A DNA stretch of 64,000 nt from JACCZX01 sp963807155 (GTDB lineage: Bacteria; Pseudomonadota; Gammaproteobacteria; Burkholderiales; Burkholderiaceae_F): contig CAWEAZ010000021.1 of assembly GCA_963807155.1 (NCBI GenBank), positions 62,001-126,000 on the forward strand. Reading direction: 5' to 3'. Of the stretch, positions 26,519 through 35,034 are shown in pieces (the first letter of the stretch is position 1; the number at the start of each line of letters is the position of its first letter). Below the pieces are notes generated by a model. That model was given only the letters and a program-made list of their open reading frames with translations. It was not told where the DNA came from and made no database searches. Both the position numbers and the translations under genes were made by a program.

Positions 26519-27454
26519 CTAGGGAACGATTTGCTGTTCGTCCTCGCGCTTGACAGGTTTTACGAGGTCTTCGCGCTTGATACCGAGATACATTGCAATC
26601 GCCGCGGCGACGAAGACGGACGAATAGATGCCAAACAGAATGCCGATCGTCAGCGCCAGTGCAAAGTAGTGCAGCGCCGGTCCGCCGAAGAACAGCATCG
26701 ACAGCGACATGGCCAGCGTGCAGCCGTGCGTGATGATCGTGCGCGAAATCGTGGCCGTAATCGCCGAGTCGATCACTTCAACGACGCTGGCGCGACGCAT
26801 CTTCTTGAAATGCTCGCGCACGCGATCGAAGATGATCACCGACTCGTTTACCGAATAGCCGAGCACCGCAAGCACCGCCGCGAGCACAGGCAGTGAAAAC
26901 TCCCAGCCTAAGATCGAGAACACGCCGACCACCAGGATCACGTCGTGCAGGTTGGCGATGATCGCCGCCACCGCAAACTTCCACTCGAAGCGGAAGGCGA
27001 GATAGACCATGATGCCGATCACGACCATCAGCAGTGCAAGCAGGCCGTCCTGTGCCAGCTCGGCGCCGACCTGCGGACCGACAAACTCGACGCGGCGCAA
27101 TTCAACGGTGCGATTTTGTGCGCGCAATGTTTCCATCACGCGCTCGGCCTGCTGCCCGGACGTGAAGCCCGGCTGCAGCGGCAAGCGGATCAACACATCG
27201 CGTGACGTGCCGAAGTTCTGCACCTGGAACTCGCCCCCGCCCTGGCGCTCGATCACGGCACGGATCTGTTCGAGCTGAGCAGGCTCCTGATACGCGACTT
27301 CCATCACCGTGCCGCCGGTGAATTCGATCGACAGATTCAGTCCGCGAAAAACCAGGAAGCCGACCGCGATCATGAACGAGATCGCAGAGATCGCGTTCAG
27401 TATCAGCGAATACCGCATGAACGGAATCGTGCGGTGGATCCTGAAGAATTCCAT
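26519..27454 (-). CDS. secF: Protein translocase subunit SecF
   Basis: A 311-residue inner-membrane protein with six transmembrane helices, which with SecD drives the later steps of Sec-dependent export using the proton gradient. The N-terminal periplasmic loop starts NLSIEFTGGTVMEVAYQEPA; the membrane region includes ALLMVVIGIMVYLAFRFEWK, AVLAVLGYSVNESVIIFDRV and REHFKKMRRASVVEVIDSAI, all conserved. Length is normal. It lies 23 bases downstream of secD in the usual tgt-yajC-secD-secF order. Confidence 0.97.
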   Translation of the reverse strand: MEFFRIHRTIPFMRYSLILNAISAISFMIAVGFLVFRGLNLSIEFTGGTVMEVAYQEPAQLEQIRAVIERQGGGEFQVQNFGTSRDVLIRLPLQPGFTSGQQAERVMETLRAQNRTVELRRVEFVGPQVGAELAQDGLLALLMVVIGIMVYLAFRFEWKFAVAAIIANLHDVILVVGVFSILGWEFSLPVLAAVLAVLGYSVNESVIIFDRVREHFKKMRRASVVEVIDSAITATISRTIITHGCTLAMSLSMLFFGGPALHYFALALTIGILFGIYSSVFVAAAIAMYLGIKREDLVKPVKREDEQQIVP

Positions 27455-27477
27455 TCGTGTTCCTGTTGGTTACCTGC

Positions 27478-29340
27478 TTACTCAGCGCCGGACGTGCCGG
27501 GCTTCCACACCTGCCCAACCGAAATGGATGGCAGCTTCTTGCGCGTGCCGTAGTACAGATTGACGATCGCACGGGAGACGTACACCGCCGAAAAAATCGA
27601 AGTCAGAATGCCCAGGACGTGAACTACCGCGAACCCGCGGACTGGCCCCGAACCGAAGGTCAGCAGTGCGATGCCGGCGATCAGCGTCGTGATGTTCGAA
27701 TCCATGATCGTGGCCCAGGCCTTGTCGTAGCCCTCGTAAATCGCCTGCTGCGGCGTTCGGCCATTGCGCAGCTCTTCGCGCACACGCTCGTTGATCAGCA
27801 CGTTGGCGTCGATCGCCATGCCGAGCGTCAGCGCGATCGCCGCGATACCGGGCAGCGTCAAGGTCGCCTGCAGTAAGGACAGCAGCGCGATAAGCAACAT
27901 CAGGTTGACGGTCAGTGCAGCGACCGAAATCAGGCCGAACACGCGGTAATAAAGAATCATGAACACAGCAATTGCCGCGAAGCCGTACAGCGTCGACCTA
28001 AAACCGCGCTCGATGTTCTCGGCGCCGAGGCTGGGGCCGATCGTGCGTTCTTCGATGATTTCCATCGGCGCAGCCAGCGAACCGGAACGGATCAGCAGTG
28101 CCAGGTCGGCGGTTTCCTGAACCGTGAAATTGCCGGTGATCTGAAACTGATTGCCAAACTCGCCCTGGATCGTTGCAACCGAGATCGCTTCGCCCTTTCC
28201 GCGCTCGTACAACACGATCGCCATCAGCCGTCCGATGTTTTCGCGCGACGCCGTGCGCATCGATCTGCCGCCGGTCTCATCGAGTCGCACCGACACGGCC
28301 GGACGTTGATTCTGATCAAGCGTGGCCGACGCGCCGTTCAGCTGCGAACCCGTCGCGACGATTTCCCGCTTCAACGGAATTTGCTTGATTGATTGGCCAT
28401 CACGCTGAGGCACGGTCAATGCGCCCGGTGTTCCGGCCGCCATCGCGTCTTGATCCACCAGTCGTATTTCAAGCGTCGCAGTGCGGCCGAGTAGCTGCTT
28501 GGCGCGTGCGACATCCTGCACACCTGGAAGCTGGACGACGATCCGGTCAGCACCCTGCTGCTGAATCACCGGCTCGGCGACGCCCAGTTCATTGACGCGG
28601 TTGTGCAGCGTGGAAATGTTCTGCCGAAGCGCGGAATCCTGAATCGCTCTCTGCGCGACCGGAGTCAGCGTTCCGATCAGCGTTAGATCGTCACCGCTAC
28701 CGGTCTCTCGCAGCGCCAGCTCCGGCACTTGTGTACGTACCAAATCCTGTGCGCGCGTTCGCATCTCGGCGTCGCGGAAGCGGATGTCGATCGATGCCGG
28801 CGTCTTGTTGATTCCCGCGTGCCGGATATTCTTTTCGCGCAACAGCGTGCGGATGTCCGATGTCAGCGTATCGAGCCGCTTGTCGATCGCTGCGCGCATA
28901 TCGACTTGCAGCAGAAAGTGCACGCCGCCACGCAGGTCGAGCCCGAGATACATCGGAAGCGCCTTAAGACTCACCAGCCAGTGCGGCGTGTTGGAAATCA
29001 AGTTCAGCGCGACGATGTAGGCGGGATCCTCGGCATCGGGACTCAGCGCCCTCTGCAGCGTGTCCTTCGCTTTCAGTTGCGTGTCAGTGTCGGCGAAGCG
29101 CATGCGCACGGTCGAATTGATTCCGATCGTGTCGAAGTACACGGCCTCATGCGGGATCTTTGCTTCGTTCAGGATCGACTCGACGCGCGCCATTAGCGCT
29201 GGATCGATCTTGACTGTTTGCCGCCCCGATGAGACCTGAACCGCCGGCGACTCGCCGTAAAAATTAGGAAGCGTGTAGAGCGCGCCGAGGATCAGCGCGA
29301 CTGCAATAACAATGTACTTCCAGAGCGCATAACGGTTCAT
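27478..29340 (-). CDS. secD: Protein translocase subunit SecD
   Basis: A 620-residue partner of SecF with an N-terminal helix (residues 7-25), a large periplasmic domain and five further helices. Diagnostic segments are LDLRGGVHFLLQVDMRAAID, NRVNELGVAEPVIQQQGADR, IVVQLPGVQDVARAKQLLGR, and the membrane motif GIAAIALTLGMAIDANVLIN followed by ERVREELRNGRTPQQAIYEG. It is complete and unbroken. Its ATG overlaps the yajC stop (ATGA), indicating coupled translation. Confidence 0.97.
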   Translation of the reverse strand: MNRYALWKYIVIAVALILGALYTLPNFYGESPAVQVSSGRQTVKIDPALMARVESILNEAKIPHEAVYFDTIGINSTVRMRFADTDTQLKAKDTLQRALSPDAEDPAYIVALNLISNTPHWLVSLKALPMYLGLDLRGGVHFLLQVDMRAAIDKRLDTLTSDIRTLLREKNIRHAGINKTPASIDIRFRDAEMRTRAQDLVRTQVPELALRETGSGDDLTLIGTLTPVAQRAIQDSALRQNISTLHNRVNELGVAEPVIQQQGADRIVVQLPGVQDVARAKQLLGRTATLEIRLVDQDAMAAGTPGALTVPQRDGQSIKQIPLKREIVATGSQLNGASATLDQNQRPAVSVRLDETGGRSMRTASRENIGRLMAIVLYERGKGEAISVATIQGEFGNQFQITGNFTVQETADLALLIRSGSLAAPMEIIEERTIGPSLGAENIERGFRSTLYGFAAIAVFMILYYRVFGLISVAALTVNLMLLIALLSLLQATLTLPGIAAIALTLGMAIDANVLINERVREELRNGRTPQQAIYEGYDKAWATIMDSNITTLIAGIALLTFGSGPVRGFAVVHVLGILTSIFSAVYVSRAIVNLYYGTRKKLPSISVGQVWKPGTSGAE

Positions 29341-29684
29341 GCAGGCTTAAACGTGTCTTTCGGCAACAGCGTTTGCACCGCCATTTTCTGCATCGAGATC
29401 TGCACCGGCTGCCCGTTCACTGCGGCGACCTGCACCGTGACGAACTGATCGTTGATCTCGGTGATCTTGCCGATGATGCCGCCGGCGGTGATCACTTCAT
29501 CGCCCTTTTTCAGTGAGTCAGCCATCGCTTTGTGTTCCTTCTGGCGCTTCACCTGCGGGCGGATCATGAAAAAGTAGAAGACGACGAAGATCAACACCAT
29601 AAAGCCGATCGACATAAACGACGACTCGGCCCCGGGTTGAGCGGCGGGTGCAGTCTGGGCAAAAGCGTTGCTGATAAAGAACAT
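29337..29684 (-). CDS. yajC: Sec translocase accessory protein YajC
   Basis: A 115-residue inner-membrane protein with one helix (around residues 24-43: SIGFMVLIFVVFYFFMIRP) followed by the conserved cytoplasmic segment QVKRQKEHKAMADSLKKGDE and VITAGGIIGKITEINDQFV. It associates with SecDF. It starts 70 bases downstream of tgt in the conserved order and overlaps secD by four bases. Confidence 0.96.
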   Translation of the reverse strand: MFFISNAFAQTAPAAQPGAESSFMSIGFMVLIFVVFYFFMIRPQVKRQKEHKAMADSLKKGDEVITAGGIIGKITEINDQFVTVQVAAVNGQPVQISMQKMAVQTLLPKDTFKPA

Positions 29685-29754
29685 GATGGGTGCCTTTAGT
29701 TACTCAGACACGGCTGAGAGGGAAACGCGGCGCGCGATTATAACGGCGCCTCTC

Positions 29755-30885
29755 TTAAACGCCGCGCCTGCGATCGTGCGCAAATTGCACACGAAATTCG
29801 CCGAACCGCTGCGCCGCGACGGCTGCGCGTGCCTGCTTCATCAGGTCGAGGTAGTAATAGAGATTGTGAATCGTGTTCAGCCGTGCTCCAAGAATCTCAT
29901 TGACCCGCTGCAGGTGATGCAGGTACGCGCGGGAGAATCTTCGACATGCCGGGCAGCCGCAGGTTTCATCTGGCGGCGCGGTATCGTTGCGATAGCGGCT
30001 GTTGCGCAGCTTGATGTCTCCGTAGCGCGTAAACAGCCAGCCGTTACGGGCGTTGCGCGTCGGTAACACGCAATCGAACATGTCGATACCGGCTCCGATC
30101 GCCTCGATCAGGTCTTCTGGCGTGCCGACGCCCATCAAATAGCGCGGCTTGTCGGCCGGCATTTTCGGTGCGGTGTGCGCGAGGATGCGCATCATTTCTT
30201 CTTTTGGTTCACCGACCGAAAGCCCGCCAATCGCGTAGCCGTCAAAGTCCATGTCGACGAGTGCGGCCAGCGATTCGTCGCGTAGCGCTTCGAACATGCC
30301 TCCCTGCACGATGCCGAATAGACTGTTCGAGGTTCGCAGACGGTTGAATTCGGTTGCGCTGCGCTGGGCCCAGCGCAGTGAAAGCCGCATCGAGTCAGCC
30401 GCTTCGCTTTGCGTGGCGATTCGGTCGTCGATTTGATACGGCGTGCATTCGTCGAACACCATCGCAATGTCCGAATTGAGTGCGTGCTGGATACCCATCG
30501 ATTCCTCGGGCGTCAGGAATAATCGGTCTCCGTTGATCGGCGAGGCGAACTGAACGCCGTCCTCGCTGATCTTGCGCAATTTTCCGAGCGAAAAAACCTG
30601 AAATCCGCCGGAATCAGTCAGCAGCGGCCGCGTCCATCCCATGAATCGATGCAGCCCCTGATGCGCGGCTATGACGTCCAGGCCCGGGCGCAACCACAGA
30701 TGAAACGTGTTGCCGAGAATGATCTGCGCACCGAGTTCGGTCAGCTCATCGGGAGCCATCGCCTTGACCGTGCCGTAAGTGCCCACCGGCATGAACACAG
30801 GTGTATCAACGTCACCGTGTGCCAGCGTCAATCGGCCCGTGCGCGCCGCCCCATCACGCGCAATAACTTCAAATGACATGCTCAT
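29755..30885 (-). CDS. tgt: Queuine tRNA-ribosyltransferase
   Basis: A 376-residue enzyme that exchanges guanine-34 for preQ1 in tRNAs with GUN anticodons. The catalytic region LLTDSGGFQVFSLGKLRKIS holds the general-base Asp, GVGTPEDLIEAIGAGIDMFD with DCVLPTRNARNG holds the nucleophile Asp, and the zinc site is CGCPACRRFSRAYLHH (three Cys and a His). Length is normal for bacteria. Its ATG overlaps the queA stop by four bases; a second ATG three codons in is an alternative start. Confidence 0.97.
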   Translation of the reverse strand: MSMSFEVIARDGAARTGRLTLAHGDVDTPVFMPVGTYGTVKAMAPDELTELGAQIILGNTFHLWLRPGLDVIAAHQGLHRFMGWTRPLLTDSGGFQVFSLGKLRKISEDGVQFASPINGDRLFLTPEESMGIQHALNSDIAMVFDECTPYQIDDRIATQSEAADSMRLSLRWAQRSATEFNRLRTSNSLFGIVQGGMFEALRDESLAALVDMDFDGYAIGGLSVGEPKEEMMRILAHTAPKMPADKPRYLMGVGTPEDLIEAIGAGIDMFDCVLPTRNARNGWLFTRYGDIKLRNSRYRNDTAPPDETCGCPACRRFSRAYLHHLQRVNEILGARLNTIHNLYYYLDLMKQARAAVAAQRFGEFRVQFAHDRRRGV

Positions 30886-31922
30886 CGGGCGCGCTCGAGC
30901 AACATCGCGTCGCCGTAACTGAAGAAGCGGTACCGCTGTTCGATTGCATGTGCATAGGCGGCCCGAATGCGATCGACCCCAGCGAACGCGGAAACGAGCA
31001 TTAGCAGCGTCGACTTAGGCAAATGAAAATTGGTCAGCAGCAGATCGACGACATCAAAGTGAAAGCCCGGCGTGATGAAGAGCGCGGTTTCGCGGGCACC
31101 GGGACGAACTCGTGCGTCCGGGCCCTTCGCCGCCGATTCCAGCGCGCGCAGGCTGGTCGTGCCGACTGCAATAACGCGGCGGTGCATTGCGCGTGCTTCG
31201 TTGATCGCTTGCGCAGCAGGCTCCGAAATTTCGTAGCGCTCGGAGTGCATTCGGTGCTCGGCAATGCGCTCGGAGCGAACCGGCTGGAACGTGCCGGCGC
31301 CAACGTGCAGCGTGATGTGCGCAAACTCGACGCCGCAACCCTGAAGACGACTCAACAAATCCGGAGTGAAGTGGAGGCCGGCAGTTGGCGCCGCAACCGC
31401 ACCCGGGTGTGCCGCGTAAACCGTTTGATAGCGAAGGGCATCAACCGAATCGGCCGGATGGTCGATATACGGCGGAAGCGGCACCCGGCCGTGTTGCTCC
31501 ATGATCGCTCTTACGTCGCGGTCGAAGCGCAGCACGAAGAAGTCGTCTTGTCGTCCTTCTACCGTTGCCAGCACCGATTCTTCAAATATCAGCTGCGCGC
31601 CGCGTGGTGGCGTGTGACTTGAGCGAACCATTGCCAGCGCGAGCATCGGTTCAAGCACACGCTCGATCAACGCTTCGACTTTGCCGCCGCTCGGCTTGCG
31701 CCCTAACAGGCGCGCGTTGATGACTTTTGTATCGTTGAACACCAGCAAGTCGCCGGGCCGCAGAAGCGACTCAACTTCGCTAAAGCGCCGATCTTCAAGG
31801 TCCTCGCACGTAACGCGCAGCAGCCGACTGCCCGCACGATCGGACAGCGGGCGCTGCGCGATCAGCTCGCGCGGCAAGTCGAAATCAAAATCAGCGAGAG
31901 AAAGTTCTGTATCAATCTGCAT
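30882..31922 (-). CDS. queA: S-adenosylmethionine:tRNA ribosyltransferase-isomerase
   Basis: A 346-residue enzyme that builds epoxyqueuosine on tRNA after Tgt has acted. Typical segments are FDFDLPRELIAQRPLSDRAG, LLVFNDTKVINARLLGRKPS, GAVAAPTAGLHFTPDLLSRL, HVGAGTFQPVRSERIAEHRM and TNFHLPKSTLLMLVSAFAGV. I chose the ATG at 31922, not the one at 31937, because the latter lies only 5 bases from the 3' end of the tRNA gene and would leave no room for a leader. It forms an operon with tgt, yajC, secD and secF. Confidence 0.95.
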   Translation of the reverse strand: MQIDTELSLADFDFDLPRELIAQRPLSDRAGSRLLRVTCEDLEDRRFSEVESLLRPGDLLVFNDTKVINARLLGRKPSGGKVEALIERVLEPMLALAMVRSSHTPPRGAQLIFEESVLATVEGRQDDFFVLRFDRDVRAIMEQHGRVPLPPYIDHPADSVDALRYQTVYAAHPGAVAAPTAGLHFTPDLLSRLQGCGVEFAHITLHVGAGTFQPVRSERIAEHRMHSERYEISEPAAQAINEARAMHRRVIAVGTTSLRALESAAKGPDARVRPGARETALFITPGFHFDVVDLLLTNFHLPKSTLLMLVSAFAGVDRIRAAYAHAIEQRYRFFSYGDAMLLERAR

Positions 31923-31941
31923 GGCTTTACCGGCCATGAAG

Positions 31942-32028
31942 TGGTGCCGGGCGAGGGAATCGAACCCACACTCTGTTACCAGAACCGGATTTTGAGTCCG
32001 GCGCGTCTACCAGTTCCGCCAGCCCGGC
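31942..32028 (-). tRNA. tRNA-Leu (anticodon CAA)
   Basis: An 87-base gene with a 7-bp acceptor stem GCCGGGC/GCCCGGC, the anticodon stem CCGGA/TCCGG around loop CTCAAAA (anticodon CAA), a long variable arm typical of Leu tRNAs, the T-loop GGTTCGATTCC and an encoded CCA end. It lies on the same strand between panC and queA, starting 36 bases downstream of the panC stop and ending 20 bases before the queA start, so it may be part of a longer transcript. Confidence 0.95.
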
Positions 32029-32063
32029 CGAATTGGGACGCGGATTATCACCTAATTCGCTCT

Positions 32064-32906
32064 TCAGATTTCGAGGTTGTCGATCAAGCGCGTTGTGCCG
32101 AGCTTCGCCGCCGCGAGCACCACCAAGGGTTCGCGTGCTGCAACTTCGTCGGCAGTCGGCTTGCGCAAGTCGCGCCGCCGGCGCACTGCCAGGTAGTCAA
32201 CTTTCCACCCCGCGCCGGCGAGTTCGCGCTGCGCATCCCCCTCGATGCGATCAAGGTTCACTTCACCCGCGAGCATGCGATCCCGCGCCTGATTCAGCAT
32301 TCGATAAAGCCGCGGCGCTTCTTCGCGTTCGGTTGGCGACAGGAACCGATTGCGCGATGACAGCGCAAGCCCGTCCGCGTCGCGCACTGTCTCGTGCGGA
32401 ACGATCTCGGTCGGCAGCGCAAACTGGCGGCACATGTTGCGCACGATCATCAACTGCTGGTAGTCCTTCTTGCCAAACACCGCGACCTTGGGTTGAACGC
32501 ACGACAGCAGCTTCAATACAACGGTCGTAACTCCTACGAAGAAACCGGGGCGAAATTCGCCTTCGAGAATGTCGCCTAGATCCGACGGCGGATTGACGCG
32601 GTAGTTCTGCGGCTCCGGGTACATCTCGCGTTCGTTCGGCGCGAACAATACATAGACACGGTTCTGCCGCTGCAGCTTGTCGATGTCGTCCTGCAACGTG
32701 CGCGGGTACTGGTCGAAATCCTCATTGGGTCCGAACTGCAGCCGATTGACAAAAATCGAAGCCACGACAGGGTCGCCGTGCTGGTGCGCCATGTTCATCA
32801 GCGCCAGGTGCGCATCGTGCAGGTTGCCCATCGTCGGCACGAACGCAGCGCGATTCTGGCCGCGCAGCTGATCGCGCAGCTCTTCGATCGTGCGAACGAC
32901 TTTCAT
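32064..32906 (-). CDS. panC: Pantothenate synthetase
   Basis: A 280-residue enzyme that ligates pantoate and beta-alanine with ATP. The nucleotidyltransferase signature appears as FVPTMGNLHDAHLALMNMA (H-x-x-H), and FGKKDYQQLMIVRNMCRQFA carries the K-D-Y/Q motif of the family; QFGPNEDFDQYPRTLQDDID and LALSSRNRFLSPTERE are also typical. Its ATG overlaps the panB stop by one base, so the pair is translationally coupled. It is the last enzyme of pantothenate synthesis. Confidence 0.96.
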   Translation of the reverse strand: MKVVRTIEELRDQLRGQNRAAFVPTMGNLHDAHLALMNMAHQHGDPVVASIFVNRLQFGPNEDFDQYPRTLQDDIDKLQRQNRVYVLFAPNEREMYPEPQNYRVNPPSDLGDILEGEFRPGFFVGVTTVVLKLLSCVQPKVAVFGKKDYQQLMIVRNMCRQFALPTEIVPHETVRDADGLALSSRNRFLSPTEREEAPRLYRMLNQARDRMLAGEVNLDRIEGDAQRELAGAGWKVDYLAVRRRRDLRKPTADEVAAREPLVVLAAAKLGTTRLIDNLEI

Positions 32907-33730
32907 CAGTACGCCTCGCCGGCGGCGGGGAAGGTCCGCTCCTTTACCGCTCGCACATAGCTGCGCACGGCAGTGGCGATGTCTGGCGCACCGGTCATGA
33001 AGTTGCGAACGAAGCGGGCTTTCTTGCCTGGGAATACGTCGAGCATGTCGTGCAGCACCAGCACCTGACCCGAACAGTCGGCGCCGGCGCCGATGCCGAT
33101 CGTCGGAATCTGCAGCTCGCGAGTCACGCGCTCGGCGAGGGCCGCCGGAATCAGCTCGAGCACCAGCATCGACGCGCCTGCTGTCTGCAGCGCCAGCGCG
33201 TCGCGCAGTAATTGGTCCGCCGCTGCGTCACTCTTGCCCTGGATGCGGTAGCCGCCTAGCGCGTGCACCGACTGGGGGGTCAGCCCTAAATGCGCGCATA
33301 CCGGCACGCCACGCGCGACGACGAACTCGACCGTCGGCGCGAGCAAAGCTCCGCCTTCGATCTTGACCATTTGAGCACCGGCCTGCATCAGGCGCACCGC
33401 GTTTTCGAACGCCGACTGCGGCGTGCCCTGGTAACTGCCGAACGGCATGTCGGCAAGCAGCCATGCACGCTGTAGACCGCGCGCTACGGCGCGCACGTGA
33501 TATTCGACGTCTGCAACGGTGACCGGCAGTGTCGATGCATGGCCTTGAATGACCATGCCGAGCGAGTCGCCGACCAGCACACAGTCGACGCCGCAGCTGT
33601 CGAGCAGCCGCGCGAAGCTGGCGTCGTAGCAGGTGAGCATTGCGATCGGCTCGCCGCGCGCACGCATTTCGGCGATCTTCAGCAGGGTGACCGGCTTCGA
33701 CGCCGTCGGCTCAGGTGAATGGACGCTCAT
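32906..33730 (-). CDS. panB: 3-methyl-2-oxobutanoate hydroxymethyltransferase
   Basis: A 274-residue TIM-barrel enzyme that makes ketopantoate. Conserved blocks are PIAMLTCYDASFARLLDSCG, VDCVLVGDSLGMVIQGHAST, QAGAQMVKIEGG and PVCAHLGLTPQSVHALGGY. The ATG at 33730 is preferred; upstream in-frame codons run through the intergenic repeat and encode an Arg-rich stretch. It is followed by panC with overlap. Confidence 0.95.
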   Translation of the reverse strand: MSVHSPEPTASKPVTLLKIAEMRARGEPIAMLTCYDASFARLLDSCGVDCVLVGDSLGMVIQGHASTLPVTVADVEYHVRAVARGLQRAWLLADMPFGSYQGTPQSAFENAVRLMQAGAQMVKIEGGALLAPTVEFVVARGVPVCAHLGLTPQSVHALGGYRIQGKSDAAADQLLRDALALQTAGASMLVLELIPAALAERVTRELQIPTIGIGAGADCSGQVLVLHDMLDVFPGKKARFVRNFMTGAPDIATAVRSYVRAVKERTFPAAGEAY

Positions 33731-33737
33731 GTGGAAG

Positions 33738-33791
33738 CCCCCACGCTTGCGCCTGCGGCGACTGCGCTGCCCCCCGAGGGGGCGCTCGCTT
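33738..33791. repeat. Burkholderiales-type GC-rich intergenic repeat
   Basis: The region between the deoxynucleoside kinase and panB contains the stem GCCCCC-CGA-GGGGGC (33769-33783) flanked by CCCCCACGCTTGCGC and GCGCTCGCTTGC. Sequences of this build, a 5-6 bp G/C stem with loop CGA or TCG next to a run of CGCTTGCGC-like steps, are familiar to me as dispersed intergenic elements in comamonad-type genomes. A related element lies at 20599-20659. Confidence 0.65.
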
Positions 33792-33815
33792 GCTTGAAGC
33801 GGTTCGGCGCTGCGC

Positions 33816-34460
33816 TCATGCCGCAAGGTTGAAGTACTCGCGCCGGCCGCGCATCCTGTCGACGCGCGATAACAGCAGCTCGAAATCTTCGGCCCGCTCG
33901 ATTGGGTTCAAGTGTTCGGTATTGACAATTAGCACCGGTGCATCGTCGTACCGGTGAAAAAAGCGCGTGTAGCTGTCCGACAGTGCGCGCAGATAGGTTT
34001 CCGATATACCCGATTCAATCGGGTTGCCGCGCCGGAGCACACGCTCGACCAACGTGTCCGGAGGCGCCTGCAAATAGATCACCAGGTCGGGCAGAGGCGC
34101 CTGCGGTTTGAGTTGCGCGAAAATCTGGTCGTACAGCTTCAACTCGTCGTCAGCCAGCGTCAGGCGCGCAAACAGCGGATCTTTTTCGAGCAGGAAGTCG
34201 GCGACCACCGACGCGCGAAACAAATCGAGCTGCGTGATATCGCCCAATTGCTGCACGCGCTGAAACAGGAAGAACAGCTGCGTCGGCAACGCATATCTCG
34301 CCTGGTTGCGGTAAAACCGCTCAAGAAACGGATTCGATTCGGGTTGCTCTAGCAGCGTGTGTGCCGCGTAATGTTGCGCAAGTTTGGTCGCAAGCGAAGT
34401 CTTGCCGGCACCAATCGGGCCTTCGATCACCACGTATCTATACCTGCTGGCAAGAGTCAC
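33816..34460 (-). CDS. Deoxynucleoside kinase family protein
   Basis: A 214-residue kinase that phosphorylates deoxyadenosine or deoxyguanosine. The P-loop is YRYVVIEGPIGAGKTSLATK, the Glu-Arg region ESNPFLERFYRNQARYALPT and the lid LVERVLRRGNPIESGISETY. The GTG at 34460 directly after the folK stop gives the usual N-terminus; an ATG at 34496 would add 12 residues and overlap folK. It lies in the conserved order pcnB-folK-dNK-panB-panC. Confidence 0.92.
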   Translation of the reverse strand: MTLASRYRYVVIEGPIGAGKTSLATKLAQHYAAHTLLEQPESNPFLERFYRNQARYALPTQLFFLFQRVQQLGDITQLDLFRASVVADFLLEKDPLFARLTLADDELKLYDQIFAQLKPQAPLPDLVIYLQAPPDTLVERVLRRGNPIESGISETYLRALSDSYTRFFHRYDDAPVLIVNTEHLNPIERAEDFELLLSRVDRMRGRREYFNLAA

Positions 34461-34461
34461 G

Positions 34462-34968
34462 CTACTGCTCGGCGGGCTCTTCAAGCAACTCGACACGTTG
34501 ATTCGATACGGCCTTCAGGAAATCGCCGGCGGCTCCTTGCCCGGGGATGCGAATGTCGGGTGCCAGATCGAGCAGGGGTTTAAGTACGAACGCGCGCTGG
34601 TGCAGCCGCGGATGTGGCAGGGTCAGAGGCGTGCTTTGAATGATCATGTCGCCGAGCAGCAGCAAGTCCAGGTCGACGTTACGTGGCGAATTTTTTTTCT
34701 GTCCCTGGCCGCGGCGCTTACGACCGAGCATTAGTTCGATATCGAGCAGGTGCAGCAGCAGTCCATACGGCTCGAGCGCTGTTTCAAGCTTCGCCACCGC
34801 GTTGACAAAGTCGGGGCCAGTCGCGTCGACCGGCGCCGACTTGTAAAACGGTGAAACCGCCAACAGCTCGGACTGTTCGAGCGAGCGCAGTGAGTCGAAC
34901 GCCGCCTTCAGCGATTCGACCATCTCCCCCTGATTGGCGCCCAGCCCGATGTATGCGGTTCGTTTCAC
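34462..34968 (-). CDS. folK: 6-hydroxymethyl-7,8-dihydropterin pyrophosphokinase
   Basis: A 168-residue folate-pathway enzyme that transfers pyrophosphate from ATP to the pterin. Signatures are YIGLGANQGEMVESLKAAF, VSPFYKSAPVDATGPDFVNA, PRNVDLDLLLLGD, and LTLPHPRLHQRAFVLKPLLD. It is complete. It follows pcnB with a gap of about 65 bases and ends directly before the deoxynucleoside kinase. Confidence 0.95.
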   Translation of the reverse strand: MKRTAYIGLGANQGEMVESLKAAFDSLRSLEQSELLAVSPFYKSAPVDATGPDFVNAVAKLETALEPYGLLLHLLDIELMLGRKRRGQGQKKNSPRNVDLDLLLLGDMIIQSTPLTLPHPRLHQRAFVLKPLLDLAPDIRIPGQGAAGDFLKAVSNQRVELLEEPAEQ

Positions 34969-35034
34969 TCAGACCCTTAAACAACGTTCGCTGCGTCGCC
35001 TTCACTGCGGCCTCGCCGTCGGCGGCGCCGTCGA

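Noticed and set aside
31942..32028. Integration site at the tRNA-Leu gene
   Set aside because: No integrase and no repeated tRNA 3' end were seen nearby; flanking genes keep the normal order.
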